A DNA stretch of 64,000 bases from contig CAWCPQ010000001.1 of assembly GCA_963797535.1 (NCBI GenBank), forward strand, positions 1,178,001 to 1,242,000, given 5' to 3'. Under the pieces are notes generated by a model. It worked only from the letters and a program-made list of their open reading frames with translations, searched no databases and was not told the origin of the DNA. Below, piece after piece: positions 34,553 through 43,208 of this stretch. This DNA comes from JAWWOL01 sp963797535 (GTDB taxonomy: Bacteria; Actinomycetota; Actinomycetes; JAWWOL01). Each line of letters opens with the position of its first letter. Within the stretch, counting starts at the first letter, position 1. Made by a program: the position numbers and the translations under genes.

Positions 34553-35248
34553 ATGGAGGAAGCGGTGACAGCGCTCGTGGAACGGGCCGGAATCCCGGCG
34601 GGTCCGGGGTCGGCGCCTGGTTTCTCGGCCATGGTCGTAGACGACCATCCGCTGGTACGCGAGTCCATGGTGAGCCGTCTCACGGCCATGGGTGCCCGCG
34701 AGGTCATGGAGGCCGCTTCGGTCGCCGAGGCCCGCGCCCGTGCCCACGCCAGTGGACCCCGCGACCTGTGCGTGCTGGACCTCGGCCTGCCGGACGGCTC
34801 CGGTCTGGACCTGCTCGCCGACCTGCGCGCTGCCGGCTGGCCGCGGTTGGTCGTGCTGTCCGCTGCCGACGACCCCTACTCCGTGCGTGCCGCCTTCGTG
34901 GCCGGCGCCCAGGGCTACCTGCTCAAGTCCGCCTCGCCGCTCGTCGTCGCCGACGGCGTTCGCCGGGTCCTCGACGGCGGCGTCTACGCCGACCCGTCGG
35001 TGGCCTCCCTGCTCGCCGTCGGACTTCGCGGCACCCCTGCCTCCGAAGGCGTCGAGCAGCTGTCCGGCCGTGAGCTCGAGGTCCTGCGCCTCGTTGCCGA
35101 CGGCCAGTCCAACAAGCAGATCGGTGACCAGCTCGGGCTGTCCGCGCTGACCGTCAAGAGCCACCTCGCCCGGATCGCCCGCAAGCTGGGCACCGGCGAC
35201 CGGGCCGAGATGGTCGCCTTGGCCATGCGCGCGGGAGTGATCCGCTAA
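34553..35248 (+). CDS. LuxR/NarL-type response regulator
   Basis: 231 aa. Receiver domain with the acidic pocket VVDDHPLVRESM (Asp30, Asp31), phospho-acceptor Asp76 in LCVLDLGLPDGSGLDLL, and Lys in GYLLKSASPL; then a C-terminal LuxR helix-turn-helix (LSGRELEVLRLVADGQSNKQ, LGLSALTVKSHLARIARKL). It is divergent from the protease/GAF/kinase operon and is the expected target of that kinase. In actinobacteria a regulator of this type often sits beside RNase D, so it may belong to the backbone while the operon was gained next to it. A strong hairpin follows. Confidence 0.92.
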   Translation: MEEAVTALVERAGIPAGPGSAPGFSAMVVDDHPLVRESMVSRLTAMGAREVMEAASVAEARARAHASGPRDLCVLDLGLPDGSGLDLLADLRAAGWPRLVVLSAADDPYSVRAAFVAGAQGYLLKSASPLVVADGVRRVLDGGVYADPSVASLLAVGLRGTPASEGVEQLSGRELEVLRLVADGQSNKQIGDQLGLSALTVKSHLARIARKLGTGDRAEMVALAMRAGVIR

Positions 35249-35272
35249 CGCCCGCACCACCCCGGCTGCACC

Positions 35273-35319
35273 GATCCGGTCACGGCGTGCGCGAAACACG
35301 CGCTCGCTGTGGCCGGATC
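35273..35319 (+). terminator. stem-loop terminator after the response regulator
   Basis: A 21-base stem with three wobbles or mismatches, bounded by perfect GATCCGG (35273-35279) and CCGGATC (35313-35319) and closed by GCGCG-AAACA-CGCGC. It starts 24 bases after the regulator stop and ends 35 bases before the RNase D start. No T-run follows. Confidence 0.65.
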
Positions 35320-35354
35320 TGTCATGTGGGGCCCCGCGCGTCGTACGGTGGAGC

Positions 35355-36665
35355 GTGACCGATGTCCTGGCCGATCCCGGCACGCCCGAGGGCGAGCAGG
35401 ATCCCGACCTCCCGCAGCCCGAGCTGCTGCTCGCGCCCCGCGAAGGCATGCCTCCGCTGATCGTGGATGATGCCGGCCTGCGCGAGCTGGCCGAGGCGAT
35501 GGCAGCGGGTACGGGTCCGGTGGCCGTCGACGCCGAACGAGCGTCCGGCTACCGCTACGGCCAGCGCGCCTACCTGGTCCAGCTCCGCCGTGCCGGGGTC
35601 GGGAGCGCCATGGTCGACCCGATCGGCTGTACCGACCTGTCGATCCTGGGCGACGCGCTTGCCGACGCCGAGTGGATCCTGCACGCCGCCAGCCAGGACC
35701 TGCCCTGCCTCGCCGACATCGGCATGCGCCCCACCGTCTTGTTCGACACCGAGCTCGCCGGCCGGCTGGCCGGCTTCGAACGGGTCGGTCTCGGCGCGAT
35801 GGTCGAGCGGGTGCTCGGGCTGCGGCTGGAGAAGGGCCACTCCGCCGCGGACTGGTCCCGCCGCCCGCTGCCGGAGCCATGGCTGCGTTACGCCGCGCTC
35901 GATGTCGAGGTGCTCATCGAGCTGCGCGACTTCCTCGCGACCGAGCTCGAGGCGCAGGGCAAGCTCGGTTGGGCGCTGGAGGAGTTCGCGGCGCTGGCCG
36001 TGGCGCCGCCCAAAGAGCCGCGCCACGAGCCATGGCGACGCACCTCGGGCATCCACCGGCTGCGCAACCGCCGCCAGCTGGCCGCGGTCCGGGCGCTGTG
36101 GGAGGTGCGCGACGACCTGGCCCGTACCCGCGACATCGCTCCGGGCCGGCTGTTGCCCGACGCCTCGCTGCTCGCCGCCGTCGCCGCGGCACCCGCCGAC
36201 GAGCAGGCACTCGTGGCCGTGCCCGGCTTCGCTGGCCGCGGTGTCCGCCGGCACGCGCACACCTTCCTCGCCGCCTACCGGGCGGCCGGCAAGCTGCCCG
36301 ACACCGAGCTCCCGACCGCTGCGATGACCTACGACGGTCCTCCGCCGGCCGCGCGCTGGGCCGACCGTGACCCGGAGGCGGCGAGCCGCCTGGTCCGGGT
36401 CCGCGCAGCGCTGGCGGACCTGGCCGGCGAGCTCAACCTGCCGGTGGAGAACCTGCTGACGCCGGACCTCGTACGCCGGGTCACCTGGGAGCCTCCGCAC
36501 CCCGCGACCGCCGACGCCGTGGGGGCGGCGCTGACCGCCGGGGGCGCCCGGTCGTGGCAGGTCGGGCTGACCGCCGCAACCATCGCCGACGCGCTGGCAG
36601 CCCCACCGGTGGCCGCCCCGGACGAACCTGATGAGTCCGGGATGAGCGCGGTTACCAGCGGGTAA
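35355..36665 (+). CDS. rnd: ribonuclease D family 3'-5' exonuclease with HRDC domain
   Basis: 436 aa from a GTG at 35355. DEDD exonuclease: VAVDAERASGYRYGQRAYLV (first Asp and Glu), ILHAASQDLPCLADIG (third acidic residue), YAALDVEVLIEL (last Asp). An HRDC domain follows (RLRNRRQLAAVRALWEVRDD ... LLPDASLLAAV) and a second helical HRDC-like region near the C-terminus. It trims tRNA and other structured RNA 3' ends. It is part of the conserved backbone upstream of the thiolase, fadB and dxs. Confidence 0.9.
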   Translation: MTDVLADPGTPEGEQDPDLPQPELLLAPREGMPPLIVDDAGLRELAEAMAAGTGPVAVDAERASGYRYGQRAYLVQLRRAGVGSAMVDPIGCTDLSILGDALADAEWILHAASQDLPCLADIGMRPTVLFDTELAGRLAGFERVGLGAMVERVLGLRLEKGHSAADWSRRPLPEPWLRYAALDVEVLIELRDFLATELEAQGKLGWALEEFAALAVAPPKEPRHEPWRRTSGIHRLRNRRQLAAVRALWEVRDDLARTRDIAPGRLLPDASLLAAVAAAPADEQALVAVPGFAGRGVRRHAHTFLAAYRAAGKLPDTELPTAAMTYDGPPPAARWADRDPEAASRLVRVRAALADLAGELNLPVENLLTPDLVRRVTWEPPHPATADAVGAALTAGGARSWQVGLTAATIADALAAPPVAAPDEPDESGMSAVTSG

Positions 36666-36702
36666 TCTGTCGAGACCACCAGCCCTCGTGCCGGGAGTCG
36701 CC

Positions 36703-37941
36703 GTGACCGCAGACCTGACGTCGACACAGTCCGCGCAACCCGCGCGCAGGGCCCTTCGCGAGGTGGTGTTCGTCGACGGGGTCCGGACCCCCTTCGGCCG
36801 CGCCGGCTCGAGCGGGGTCTACGCCGAGACCCGGGCCGACGACCTGGTGGTCCGTACCATCCGGGAGCTGCTGCGCCGCAACCCGCAGCTGCCGCCGGAG
36901 CGCGTCGGCGAGGTCGCCATCGCTGCCACGACCCAGACCGGCGACCAGGGGATGACGATCGGGCGCAACGCGGCGATCCTGGCCGGACTGCCCAAGTCGG
37001 TGCCCGGATTCGCGATCGACCGGATGTGCGCCGGTGCCATGACGGCAGTGACCACGACCGCGAGTGGCATCGCGATCGGGGCCTACGACGTGGTGGTGGC
37101 CGGTGGCGTCGAGCACATGGGGCACCACCCGCTCGGTCAGGGCATGGACCCCAACCCGCGCTACGTCGCGGAAAAGCTCGTCGACGCCTCAGCGCTGGTG
37201 ATGGGAGCCACCGCGGAGAACCTGCACGACCGCTACCCGCAGCTGACCAGGGAACGTGCCGACGCCTACGCCGTCGCCAGCCAGCACAAGTACGCGAAGG
37301 CCCTCGCCGAGGGGCGGATCCAAGGCGACCTGGTCGACGTCGCCGTCCGCAGCACCGAGCTGGGCTGGGGACTGGCAACGGCCGACCAGCAGCCCCGCCC
37401 GGACAGCACCGTCGAGGGCCTGGCCGCGTTGCGCACGCCGTTCCGGGCGCACGGGCGGATCACGGCTGGCAATGCGGCCGGGCTGAACGACGGAGCCACC
37501 GCCTGCCTGCTCGCCGCAGAGGAGGTGGCCCTCGAGCTACGCCTCCCGGTGCGGATGCGTCTCGTCTCGTACGGCTTCGCCGGCGTCGAGCCGGAGTTCA
37601 TGGGCGAGGGTCCCGTGCCCTCGACCCACCGTGCCCTGGCCATGGCCGGCCTGGCCATCACCGACATCGGCCTGTTCGAGCTCAACGAGGCCTTCGCCGT
37701 TCAGGTGCTGACGTTCCTCGACCACTTCGGCATTGCCGACGACGACCCGCGGGTCAACCCGTACGGCGGAGCCCTCGCGATCGGGCACCCGCTCGCCTCC
37801 TCCGGGGTGCGGCTGATGACGCAGCTCGCCCGGGAGTTCGAGGAGCATCCCGAGGTCCGGTACGGCCTGACCGCGATGTGCGTCGGCCTCGGCATGGGCG
37901 GCACCGTCATCTGGGAGAACCCCGCCTGGCGGGCACCGTGA
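36703..37941 (+). CDS. fadA: acetyl-CoA acyltransferase (thiolase)
   Basis: 412 aa from a GTG at 36703 with GGGAG upstream; a GTG at 36688 is possible. Thiolase fold with the acylated cysteine in AIDRMCAGAMTAVTTTASG, then GGVEHMGHHPLG, NEAFAVQVL, the catalytic His in ALAIGHPLASSGVRLMTQL and the second cysteine in TAMCVGLGMGGTVIWEN. It performs the last step of beta-oxidation. It overlaps fadB as GTGA, so the two form a trifunctional-type fatty acid oxidation complex. Confidence 0.93.
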   Translation: MTADLTSTQSAQPARRALREVVFVDGVRTPFGRAGSSGVYAETRADDLVVRTIRELLRRNPQLPPERVGEVAIAATTQTGDQGMTIGRNAAILAGLPKSVPGFAIDRMCAGAMTAVTTTASGIAIGAYDVVVAGGVEHMGHHPLGQGMDPNPRYVAEKLVDASALVMGATAENLHDRYPQLTRERADAYAVASQHKYAKALAEGRIQGDLVDVAVRSTELGWGLATADQQPRPDSTVEGLAALRTPFRAHGRITAGNAAGLNDGATACLLAAEEVALELRLPVRMRLVSYGFAGVEPEFMGEGPVPSTHRALAMAGLAITDIGLFELNEAFAVQVLTFLDHFGIADDDPRVNPYGGALAIGHPLASSGVRLMTQLAREFEEHPEVRYGLTAMCVGLGMGGTVIWENPAWRAP

Positions 37942-40031
37942 CCGAGCTGCTGCTGCCCGCGCTCCCCGGCGAACGGGTCACCCGGTCCCTGCTCCGCCTG
38001 GTCGACCACCCGAGCGGGGTGCGGTTCGCGCTCATCACCCTGGACAACGGGGCCGACCACACCAAGCCCAACACGATGGGGCCAGCCGGCTTGCGCTCCT
38101 TGTCCGACGCGCTTGACCTGGCCGATGCGAGCGACGTCGACGCCGTGGCCATCACCGGCAAGCCGTTCTGGTTCCTCGCCGGCGCCGACCTGGCCATGCT
38201 GGGCGGCTCGGCCGACCGCGACCAGGCCGGGCTGGGTCTGCGTGCCGGCCACGCCGTGTTCCGGCGGCTGGGCGACGGCGAACGGCCGACGTTCGCCTTC
38301 CTCAACGGCGCCGCGCTGGGCGGCGGGCTCGAGCTGGCGCTGCACTGCTCGTACCGCACGATCTCCTCGGGCGTGACGGCGCTGGGTCTGCCCGAGTGCT
38401 TCCTCGGGCTGGTGCCCGCCTGGGGCGGCACCTACCTGCTCCCCCACCTCGTGGGTGCGGACACCGCCGTTACGGTCGCGATCGAGAACGCGCTCAGCCA
38501 GAACCGGATGCTGCGCGGCAAGCAGGCCTTCGCCCTCGGGCTGGCGGACGCCATGTTCTCCCCGGCCGACTTCCTCGAGCGGTCACTGCGCTGGGCGGCC
38601 GACGTGGTGTCGGGTGCCCTGGTCCCGGAACGGGCCGAGGTCGACACCGGGGCCGCGTGGGACGCCGCGATCGGCCGAGGTCGCGCCATCGTCGCCGCGC
38701 GCACCCGTAACGCCGCCGTCGCACCCGCGCGGGCACTGGACCTGATCGACCGGGCCCGCTCCCTGGACCGCGACGCAGCCTTCGCTGCCGAGGACGAGGT
38801 CGGCACCGAGCTGATGGTGGGCGACCAGTTCCGCGCCGGCTTGTACGCCTTCGGGCTGGTGCGCGCGGGCGAGAAGAGACCGACGGCCGCACCCGACCGG
38901 ACGCTGGCCCGCGAGGTCAGCGCCGTGGGGGTCGTCGGCGCGGGCTTGATGGCGGGCCAGCTGGCGCTGCTGTTCGCCCGCCGGCTCGAGGTGCCGGTCC
39001 TCGTCACCGACGTCGACCAGGACCGCCTCGACCGCGGGCTGGCCGCCATCGGTGCGGAGATCGAGACCCTCGTACGCAAGGGCAGGCTCAGCCGCGACAA
39101 GGCCAACCGGCTCCGTGGCCTGCTGCGTGGCACGCTCGACCTGGCCGACTTCGCCGGCACCGACTTCGTCATCGAGGCCGTGTTCGAGGACCCCGAGGTG
39201 AAGGCGCAGGTCTTTGCCGACCTCGAGAAGGTCGTGGGGCCAGAGACCGTGCTTGCGACCAACACCTCGTCGCTTTCGGTGACCGCGATGGCCGGCCGGC
39301 TCGAGCACCCGGAGCGTGTGGTCGGATTCCACTTCTTCAACCCGGTGGCGGTGATGCCGCTGCTCGAGGTGGTCCGCACCGAGCTCACCGACGAGGCCAC
39401 CTACGCGACGGCGTTCAGCGTGGGGTTGACGCTGCGCAAGACCTGCCTAGCCGTGCGGGACGCGCCGGGCTTCGTCACCAACCGGCTGTTCATGCGCATG
39501 TTCAACGAGATCACCAAGGCGATCGACGAAGGGACGCCGTACGAGATCGCCGACCACGCGCTGGACCCGCTCGGACTGCCGATGACCCCGTTGCAGCTGA
39601 TCGGCTTCACCGGCCCCGCCGTCACGCAGCACGTGATGCAGACGCTGCACCAGCAGTTCCCGGACCGGTTCATCGTCTCCGCCAACCTCGGCCGGCTGGT
39701 GGCTGCCGGGCTGCCCGGCTTCCTGCTCGCCGACGGTTCGTACGACCCTCGGGTCTCGGAGCTGTACGAGGTCGGCACCGCCGCGTCCACGGCCGACGAG
39801 ATTCACCGCCGCGCTGTCGAGGCCATGGCCGACGAGGTGCGTCGGCTGCTCGACGAGGGTGTCGTCAGCACCGCGCAGGAGGTCGACCTGGCGCTGATCA
39901 CCGGGGGCGGATACCCGTTCCACCTCGGCGGCATCACGCCCTACCTCGACCGTACGGGCGTCTCGGAGCGGGTGACCGGCCGCCGCTTCCTGCCCGACGG
40001 GGTCGCCAACGGGCCCAAGAGCGATCGCTGA
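37938..40031 (+). CDS. fadB: 3-hydroxyacyl-CoA dehydrogenase/enoyl-CoA hydratase
   Basis: 697 aa from the GTG overlapping the thiolase stop. N-terminal crotonase domain (ITLDNGADHTKPNTMGPAGL, FWFLAGADLAML, LNGAALGGGLELALHCSYRT) and C-terminal NAD-binding dehydrogenase (VGVVGAGLMAGQLALLFARR, FVIEAVFEDPEVKAQVF, NTSSLSVTAMAGRLEHPERV, GFHFFNPVAVMPLLEVVRT). It carries out two beta-oxidation steps on acyl-CoA. A longer reading frame runs into it from inside the thiolase gene but that extension is not real protein. Confidence 0.93.
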   Translation: MTELLLPALPGERVTRSLLRLVDHPSGVRFALITLDNGADHTKPNTMGPAGLRSLSDALDLADASDVDAVAITGKPFWFLAGADLAMLGGSADRDQAGLGLRAGHAVFRRLGDGERPTFAFLNGAALGGGLELALHCSYRTISSGVTALGLPECFLGLVPAWGGTYLLPHLVGADTAVTVAIENALSQNRMLRGKQAFALGLADAMFSPADFLERSLRWAADVVSGALVPERAEVDTGAAWDAAIGRGRAIVAARTRNAAVAPARALDLIDRARSLDRDAAFAAEDEVGTELMVGDQFRAGLYAFGLVRAGEKRPTAAPDRTLAREVSAVGVVGAGLMAGQLALLFARRLEVPVLVTDVDQDRLDRGLAAIGAEIETLVRKGRLSRDKANRLRGLLRGTLDLADFAGTDFVIEAVFEDPEVKAQVFADLEKVVGPETVLATNTSSLSVTAMAGRLEHPERVVGFHFFNPVAVMPLLEVVRTELTDEATYATAFSVGLTLRKTCLAVRDAPGFVTNRLFMRMFNEITKAIDEGTPYEIADHALDPLGLPMTPLQLIGFTGPAVTQHVMQTLHQQFPDRFIVSANLGRLVAAGLPGFLLADGSYDPRVSELYEVGTAASTADEIHRRAVEAMADEVRRLLDEGVVSTAQEVDLALITGGGYPFHLGGITPYLDRTGVSERVTGRRFLPDGVANGPKSDR

Positions 40032-40091
40032 CCCGCCGGTTTCACTCGTTCGGGCTATCCAGGCGGGCGCCCGGAACGGTACGTTCCTGAG

Positions 40092-40937
40092 GTGGAGATT
40101 CTCACCCAGTCGGACTTGCGCGCCTTCGTGCTCAGCGCGTCGGTGCTGCACGACCTGGACCTCCTGCCCAGCGACGACGGCATCCTGCTCTCCGGCATCC
40201 CGCCGTTGGCCATCAGCTGGGACGAGCTGACCACGGCCGTCGGTGACGCTGCCGCCGGCAGCGAGCTCGGCCGCCAGCGCACCGCCCACTGGCTGCTCAC
40301 CCGGCGCTGGATCGCCGAGCGGAGCATGGACGAGCTGACCGAGCGGGCCCGGCCGATCGGCCTGCCGACGGGCCACCTGCTCCACCCCGGCGAGAGCTGG
40401 GTGCAGCTGCACGTGCTCGGCGGAGCGCTCGACCTCGGGGTCGGGTTCCTCGGGCTCGCGCCGGGTCGCCCCGACGACGTGACCGTCGTTCCCGAGGGCG
40501 TGCTCGCGGCCTTCGGCCTGGACAGCGCTCGCTGGTGGCCGGCGGCCCTGTCCTACCTCGAAGACATGGGCGCGATGGCAGTCGTGCGCTGGCGGCGCAA
40601 CCCGAGACATCCACTGCGGCCGATGGGCGACTGCGACGTGGTCTCGCTGCTGGGCTCAGCGGTCCTGCGGGGCGCCCTCGCCGGCGACCAGGGCGGGATG
40701 CGAGCGATCGCCGTTCCCATGCGCAGCCGCGGCTGGCTGGACCTGCGCGGGATCGACCCGGCCTTCTCGTTGGCAGCTGCCGCCCTCACCGATCCGGCCG
40801 ACCGTGGATTTGCCCGGCCGCTGCTGCTGACGGTCGAGGAGGTCGCCCTGGTTCCCGAGGGTGGCAGTCCCGCCCAGGTGATCCTGCGCGACTCGGCACC
40901 GACCTCTCCCGACCTGCGCGACGTCCTCTACCGCTGA
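40092..40937 (+). CDS. conserved hypothetical protein next to dxs
   Basis: 281 aa from a GTG at 40092 (EILTQSDLRAFVLSASVLHD). Soluble, no signal peptide, no membrane segment and no motif I recognise. Notable stretches are WVQLHVLGGALDLGVGFLGL, DSARWWPAALSYLEDMGAMA and AFSLAAAALTDPADRGFARP. It follows fadB by 60 bases and converges on dxs. The composition and length make a real gene certain enough; function unknown. Confidence 0.75.
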   Translation: MEILTQSDLRAFVLSASVLHDLDLLPSDDGILLSGIPPLAISWDELTTAVGDAAAGSELGRQRTAHWLLTRRWIAERSMDELTERARPIGLPTGHLLHPGESWVQLHVLGGALDLGVGFLGLAPGRPDDVTVVPEGVLAAFGLDSARWWPAALSYLEDMGAMAVVRWRRNPRHPLRPMGDCDVVSLLGSAVLRGALAGDQGGMRAIAVPMRSRGWLDLRGIDPAFSLAAAALTDPADRGFARPLLLTVEEVALVPEGGSPAQVILRDSAPTSPDLRDVLYR

Positions 40938-40971
40938 GGTCGTCCGCACCGGGCAGCTGCCGTGATGTCGG

Positions 40972-42951
40972 TCAGCGCACGTCCGGCGCGTCCCGGTCGA
41001 CGTCGCTGTCGACCTCGAGGACAGAGTCCGGTTGAGCCACCAGCCCTGGCTCGCGCCGTGCGACGGCCTCGATCACCCGCCGGGCCAGCGCTTGGGCGGA
41101 CAGGCCGGCCTCCGTCAGCATCTCGTCGCGCCGGCCGTGCGGCAGGAACTGCTGGGGCAGCGCAAAGTCGCACAGGGGTACGTCGACCGCCGCGTCGCGC
41201 AACAGCTCGGCGACAGCCGAGCCGCAGCCACCGGTGCGGCCGTTGTCCTCGATGGTGACGACCAGCTTGAAGCCGGCGGCGAGGCCGGGCAGCGCCGGGT
41301 CGAGCGGCTTGGCCCAGCGGGGGTCGATGACGGTGACTCCGATGCCCTGGGCCTGCACCCGCGAGGCGACCTCGAGCGCCGTTGCCGCCATGGCCCCGAA
41401 CCCGATCACCAGGACGTCCGGGTCACCTTCACGGCGGAGGACGTCCATGCCCCCGACCCGGTCGATGGCGGGGATGTCCGCACCCACCTTGGCCTTGGGG
41501 AACCGTACGGCGCTGGGCCCGTCGGAGATCGCCAGTGCCTCGCGCAGCTCCTCGCGCAGCGACTGCGCGTCGCGGGGCACCGCGACGGACATGCCCGGCA
41601 CCAGCTGCAGGATCGACAGGTCCCACATGCCGTGGTGGCTGGCTCCGTCGGGGCCGGTGACGCCCGCCCGGTCGAGCACGAAGGTCACCGGCAGCCGGTG
41701 CATGCCCACGTCGAGCAGCATCTGATCGAACGCGCGGTTGAGGAAGGTCGCGTAGACCGCCACGACAGGGTGCAGCCCGCCGAGCGCGAGCCCGGCGGCA
41801 GAGGTGACGGCGTGCTGCTCGGCGATGCCGACGTCGAACACTCGGGTCGGGTGCGCGGCCGCAAAGGGGCCCAGGCCCACCGGCTGCAGCATCGCCGCGG
41901 TGATGGCGACGACGTCCTGACGCTCGTTGCCGATGGCGAGCATCTCCTCGGCGAACACCGTCGTCCACGTGGCTCCGCCGGCCTCGACCGGACGCCCGGT
42001 CTCCGGGTGGATGACGTTGACGGCGTGGAACCGGTCGGCCTCGTCGTCCTCGGCCGGGGAGTAGCCATATCCCTTGGTGGTCAGGCAGTGCACGATGACC
42101 GGGCCACCGAACTCACGCGCCGCGCGGAAGGCCTGCTCGAGGGCGATGGCGTCGTGGCCGTCAATGGGGCCGACGTACTTGAGCCCGAGATCCTCGAACA
42201 TCACCTGCGGCTGGAGCAGGTCCTTCAGGCCCTTCTTGGCACCGTGCAGGGCTTCGTAGAGCGGCGCGCCGACCAGCGGCGTCTTGGGCAGGGCCCGCTT
42301 GACCGCCTCGAGCACCTGCTCGTAGCTGGGCTTGAGCCGCAGGCTGGCCAGGTGGGTCGCCACCCCGCCCACCGTCGGCGCGTAGGAACGGCCGTTGTCG
42401 TTGACCACGATGACCAGCGAACGGTCCTTGGCCGAGGCGATGTTGTTCAGCGCCTCCCAGCACATGCCGCCGGTGAGAGCGCCGTCACCCACCACGGCGA
42501 CGACCGTGCGGTCGACCTCGCCCCGGATCGCGTAAGCCTTGGCCAACCCGTCGGCGTAGGACAGCGCCGTGGAGGCGTGGGAGTTCTCGGAGACGTCGTG
42601 CTCGGACTCGGCCCGGCTCGGGTAGCCGGACAGTCCGTCCTTGGCCCGCAACGTGTCGAAACCGTCCTGGCGACCGGTCAGGATCTTGTGCACGTAGGAC
42701 TGGTGCCCGGTGTCCCAGACGATGCGGTCACGGGGCGAGTCGAAGGCCCGGTGCAGGGCGATGGTGAGCTCGACGGCACCGAGGTTGGGTCCGAGGTGGC
42801 CGCCGGTGCGCGAGACCCGGTCGACGAGGAAGTCACGGATCTCGGCGGCCAGTGCCGGAAGCCGCTCGGGCGGCATCGCCTTGAGGTCGGCCGGTCCGGC
42901 GACCTGAGCGAGCAGCGTAGGTCGCGTTGCCTTGCGCACCACGCCGACCAT
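40972..42951 (-). CDS. dxs: 1-deoxy-D-xylulose-5-phosphate synthase
   Basis: 659 aa; TPP-dependent enzyme joining pyruvate and glyceraldehyde-3-phosphate, first step of the MEP isoprenoid route. Seen are TGGHLGPNLGAVELTIALH, the TPP-binding VVGDGALTGGMCWEALNNIA, IVVNDNGRSYAPTVGG, YVGPIDGHD, FDVGIAEQHAVTSAAGLALG and the DRAGVTGPDGASHHG loop. The ATG at 42951 has GAGAGG 5 bases upstream; a GTG one codon earlier is also possible. Standard backbone location near RNase D. Confidence 0.96.
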   Translation of the reverse strand: MVGVVRKATRPTLLAQVAGPADLKAMPPERLPALAAEIRDFLVDRVSRTGGHLGPNLGAVELTIALHRAFDSPRDRIVWDTGHQSYVHKILTGRQDGFDTLRAKDGLSGYPSRAESEHDVSENSHASTALSYADGLAKAYAIRGEVDRTVVAVVGDGALTGGMCWEALNNIASAKDRSLVIVVNDNGRSYAPTVGGVATHLASLRLKPSYEQVLEAVKRALPKTPLVGAPLYEALHGAKKGLKDLLQPQVMFEDLGLKYVGPIDGHDAIALEQAFRAAREFGGPVIVHCLTTKGYGYSPAEDDEADRFHAVNVIHPETGRPVEAGGATWTTVFAEEMLAIGNERQDVVAITAAMLQPVGLGPFAAAHPTRVFDVGIAEQHAVTSAAGLALGGLHPVVAVYATFLNRAFDQMLLDVGMHRLPVTFVLDRAGVTGPDGASHHGMWDLSILQLVPGMSVAVPRDAQSLREELREALAISDGPSAVRFPKAKVGADIPAIDRVGGMDVLRREGDPDVLVIGFGAMAATALEVASRVQAQGIGVTVIDPRWAKPLDPALPGLAAGFKLVVTIEDNGRTGGCGSAVAELLRDAAVDVPLCDFALPQQFLPHGRRDEMLTEAGLSAQALARRVIEAVARREPGLVAQPDSVLEVDSDVDRDAPDVR

Positions 42952-43140
42952 CACGACCTCTCACGCCTGCAGGGCCCCGGTTAGCCTCTCCCCGCAGTCT
43001 AACGGCGGTACACCCGACCCGCTGCACGCGCGGGGCGGGCGTGCCGAGGTCCGTTAGCCGGTGATCGCGCTCCGGCGACGGCGCAGGGCGTCGACGGACG
43101 CCGCCGGCAGCACCCCTGCCGGGGCGCTGCGAACAGCCCC

Positions 43141-43177
43141 GCACCGCGCCGTGCAACGTTCGTGCACGGCGCGGTGC
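43141..43177 (-). terminator. hairpin terminator of the sugar ABC operon
   Basis: Perfect 15-base arms GCACCGCGCCGTGCA (43141-43155) and TGCACGGCGCGGTGC (43163-43177) around a 7-base loop, 31 bases past the stop of the permease gene read on the minus strand. No T-run. The rest of 42952-43208 (dxs leader and this region) shows no gene. Confidence 0.75.
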
Positions 43178-43208
43178 GGTGCGAATCCTGCGTGAGTGTC
43201 CGGGCCTG

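Noticed and set aside
37026..40031. A 1001-aa fused protein
   Set aside because: The first third is an out-of-frame reading of the thiolase gene (Arg/Gly-rich); the real fadB start is the GTG at 37938.
41032..42984. 650-aa open frame opposite dxs
   Set aside because: Shadow of dxs in a high-GC genome; no recognisable domain.
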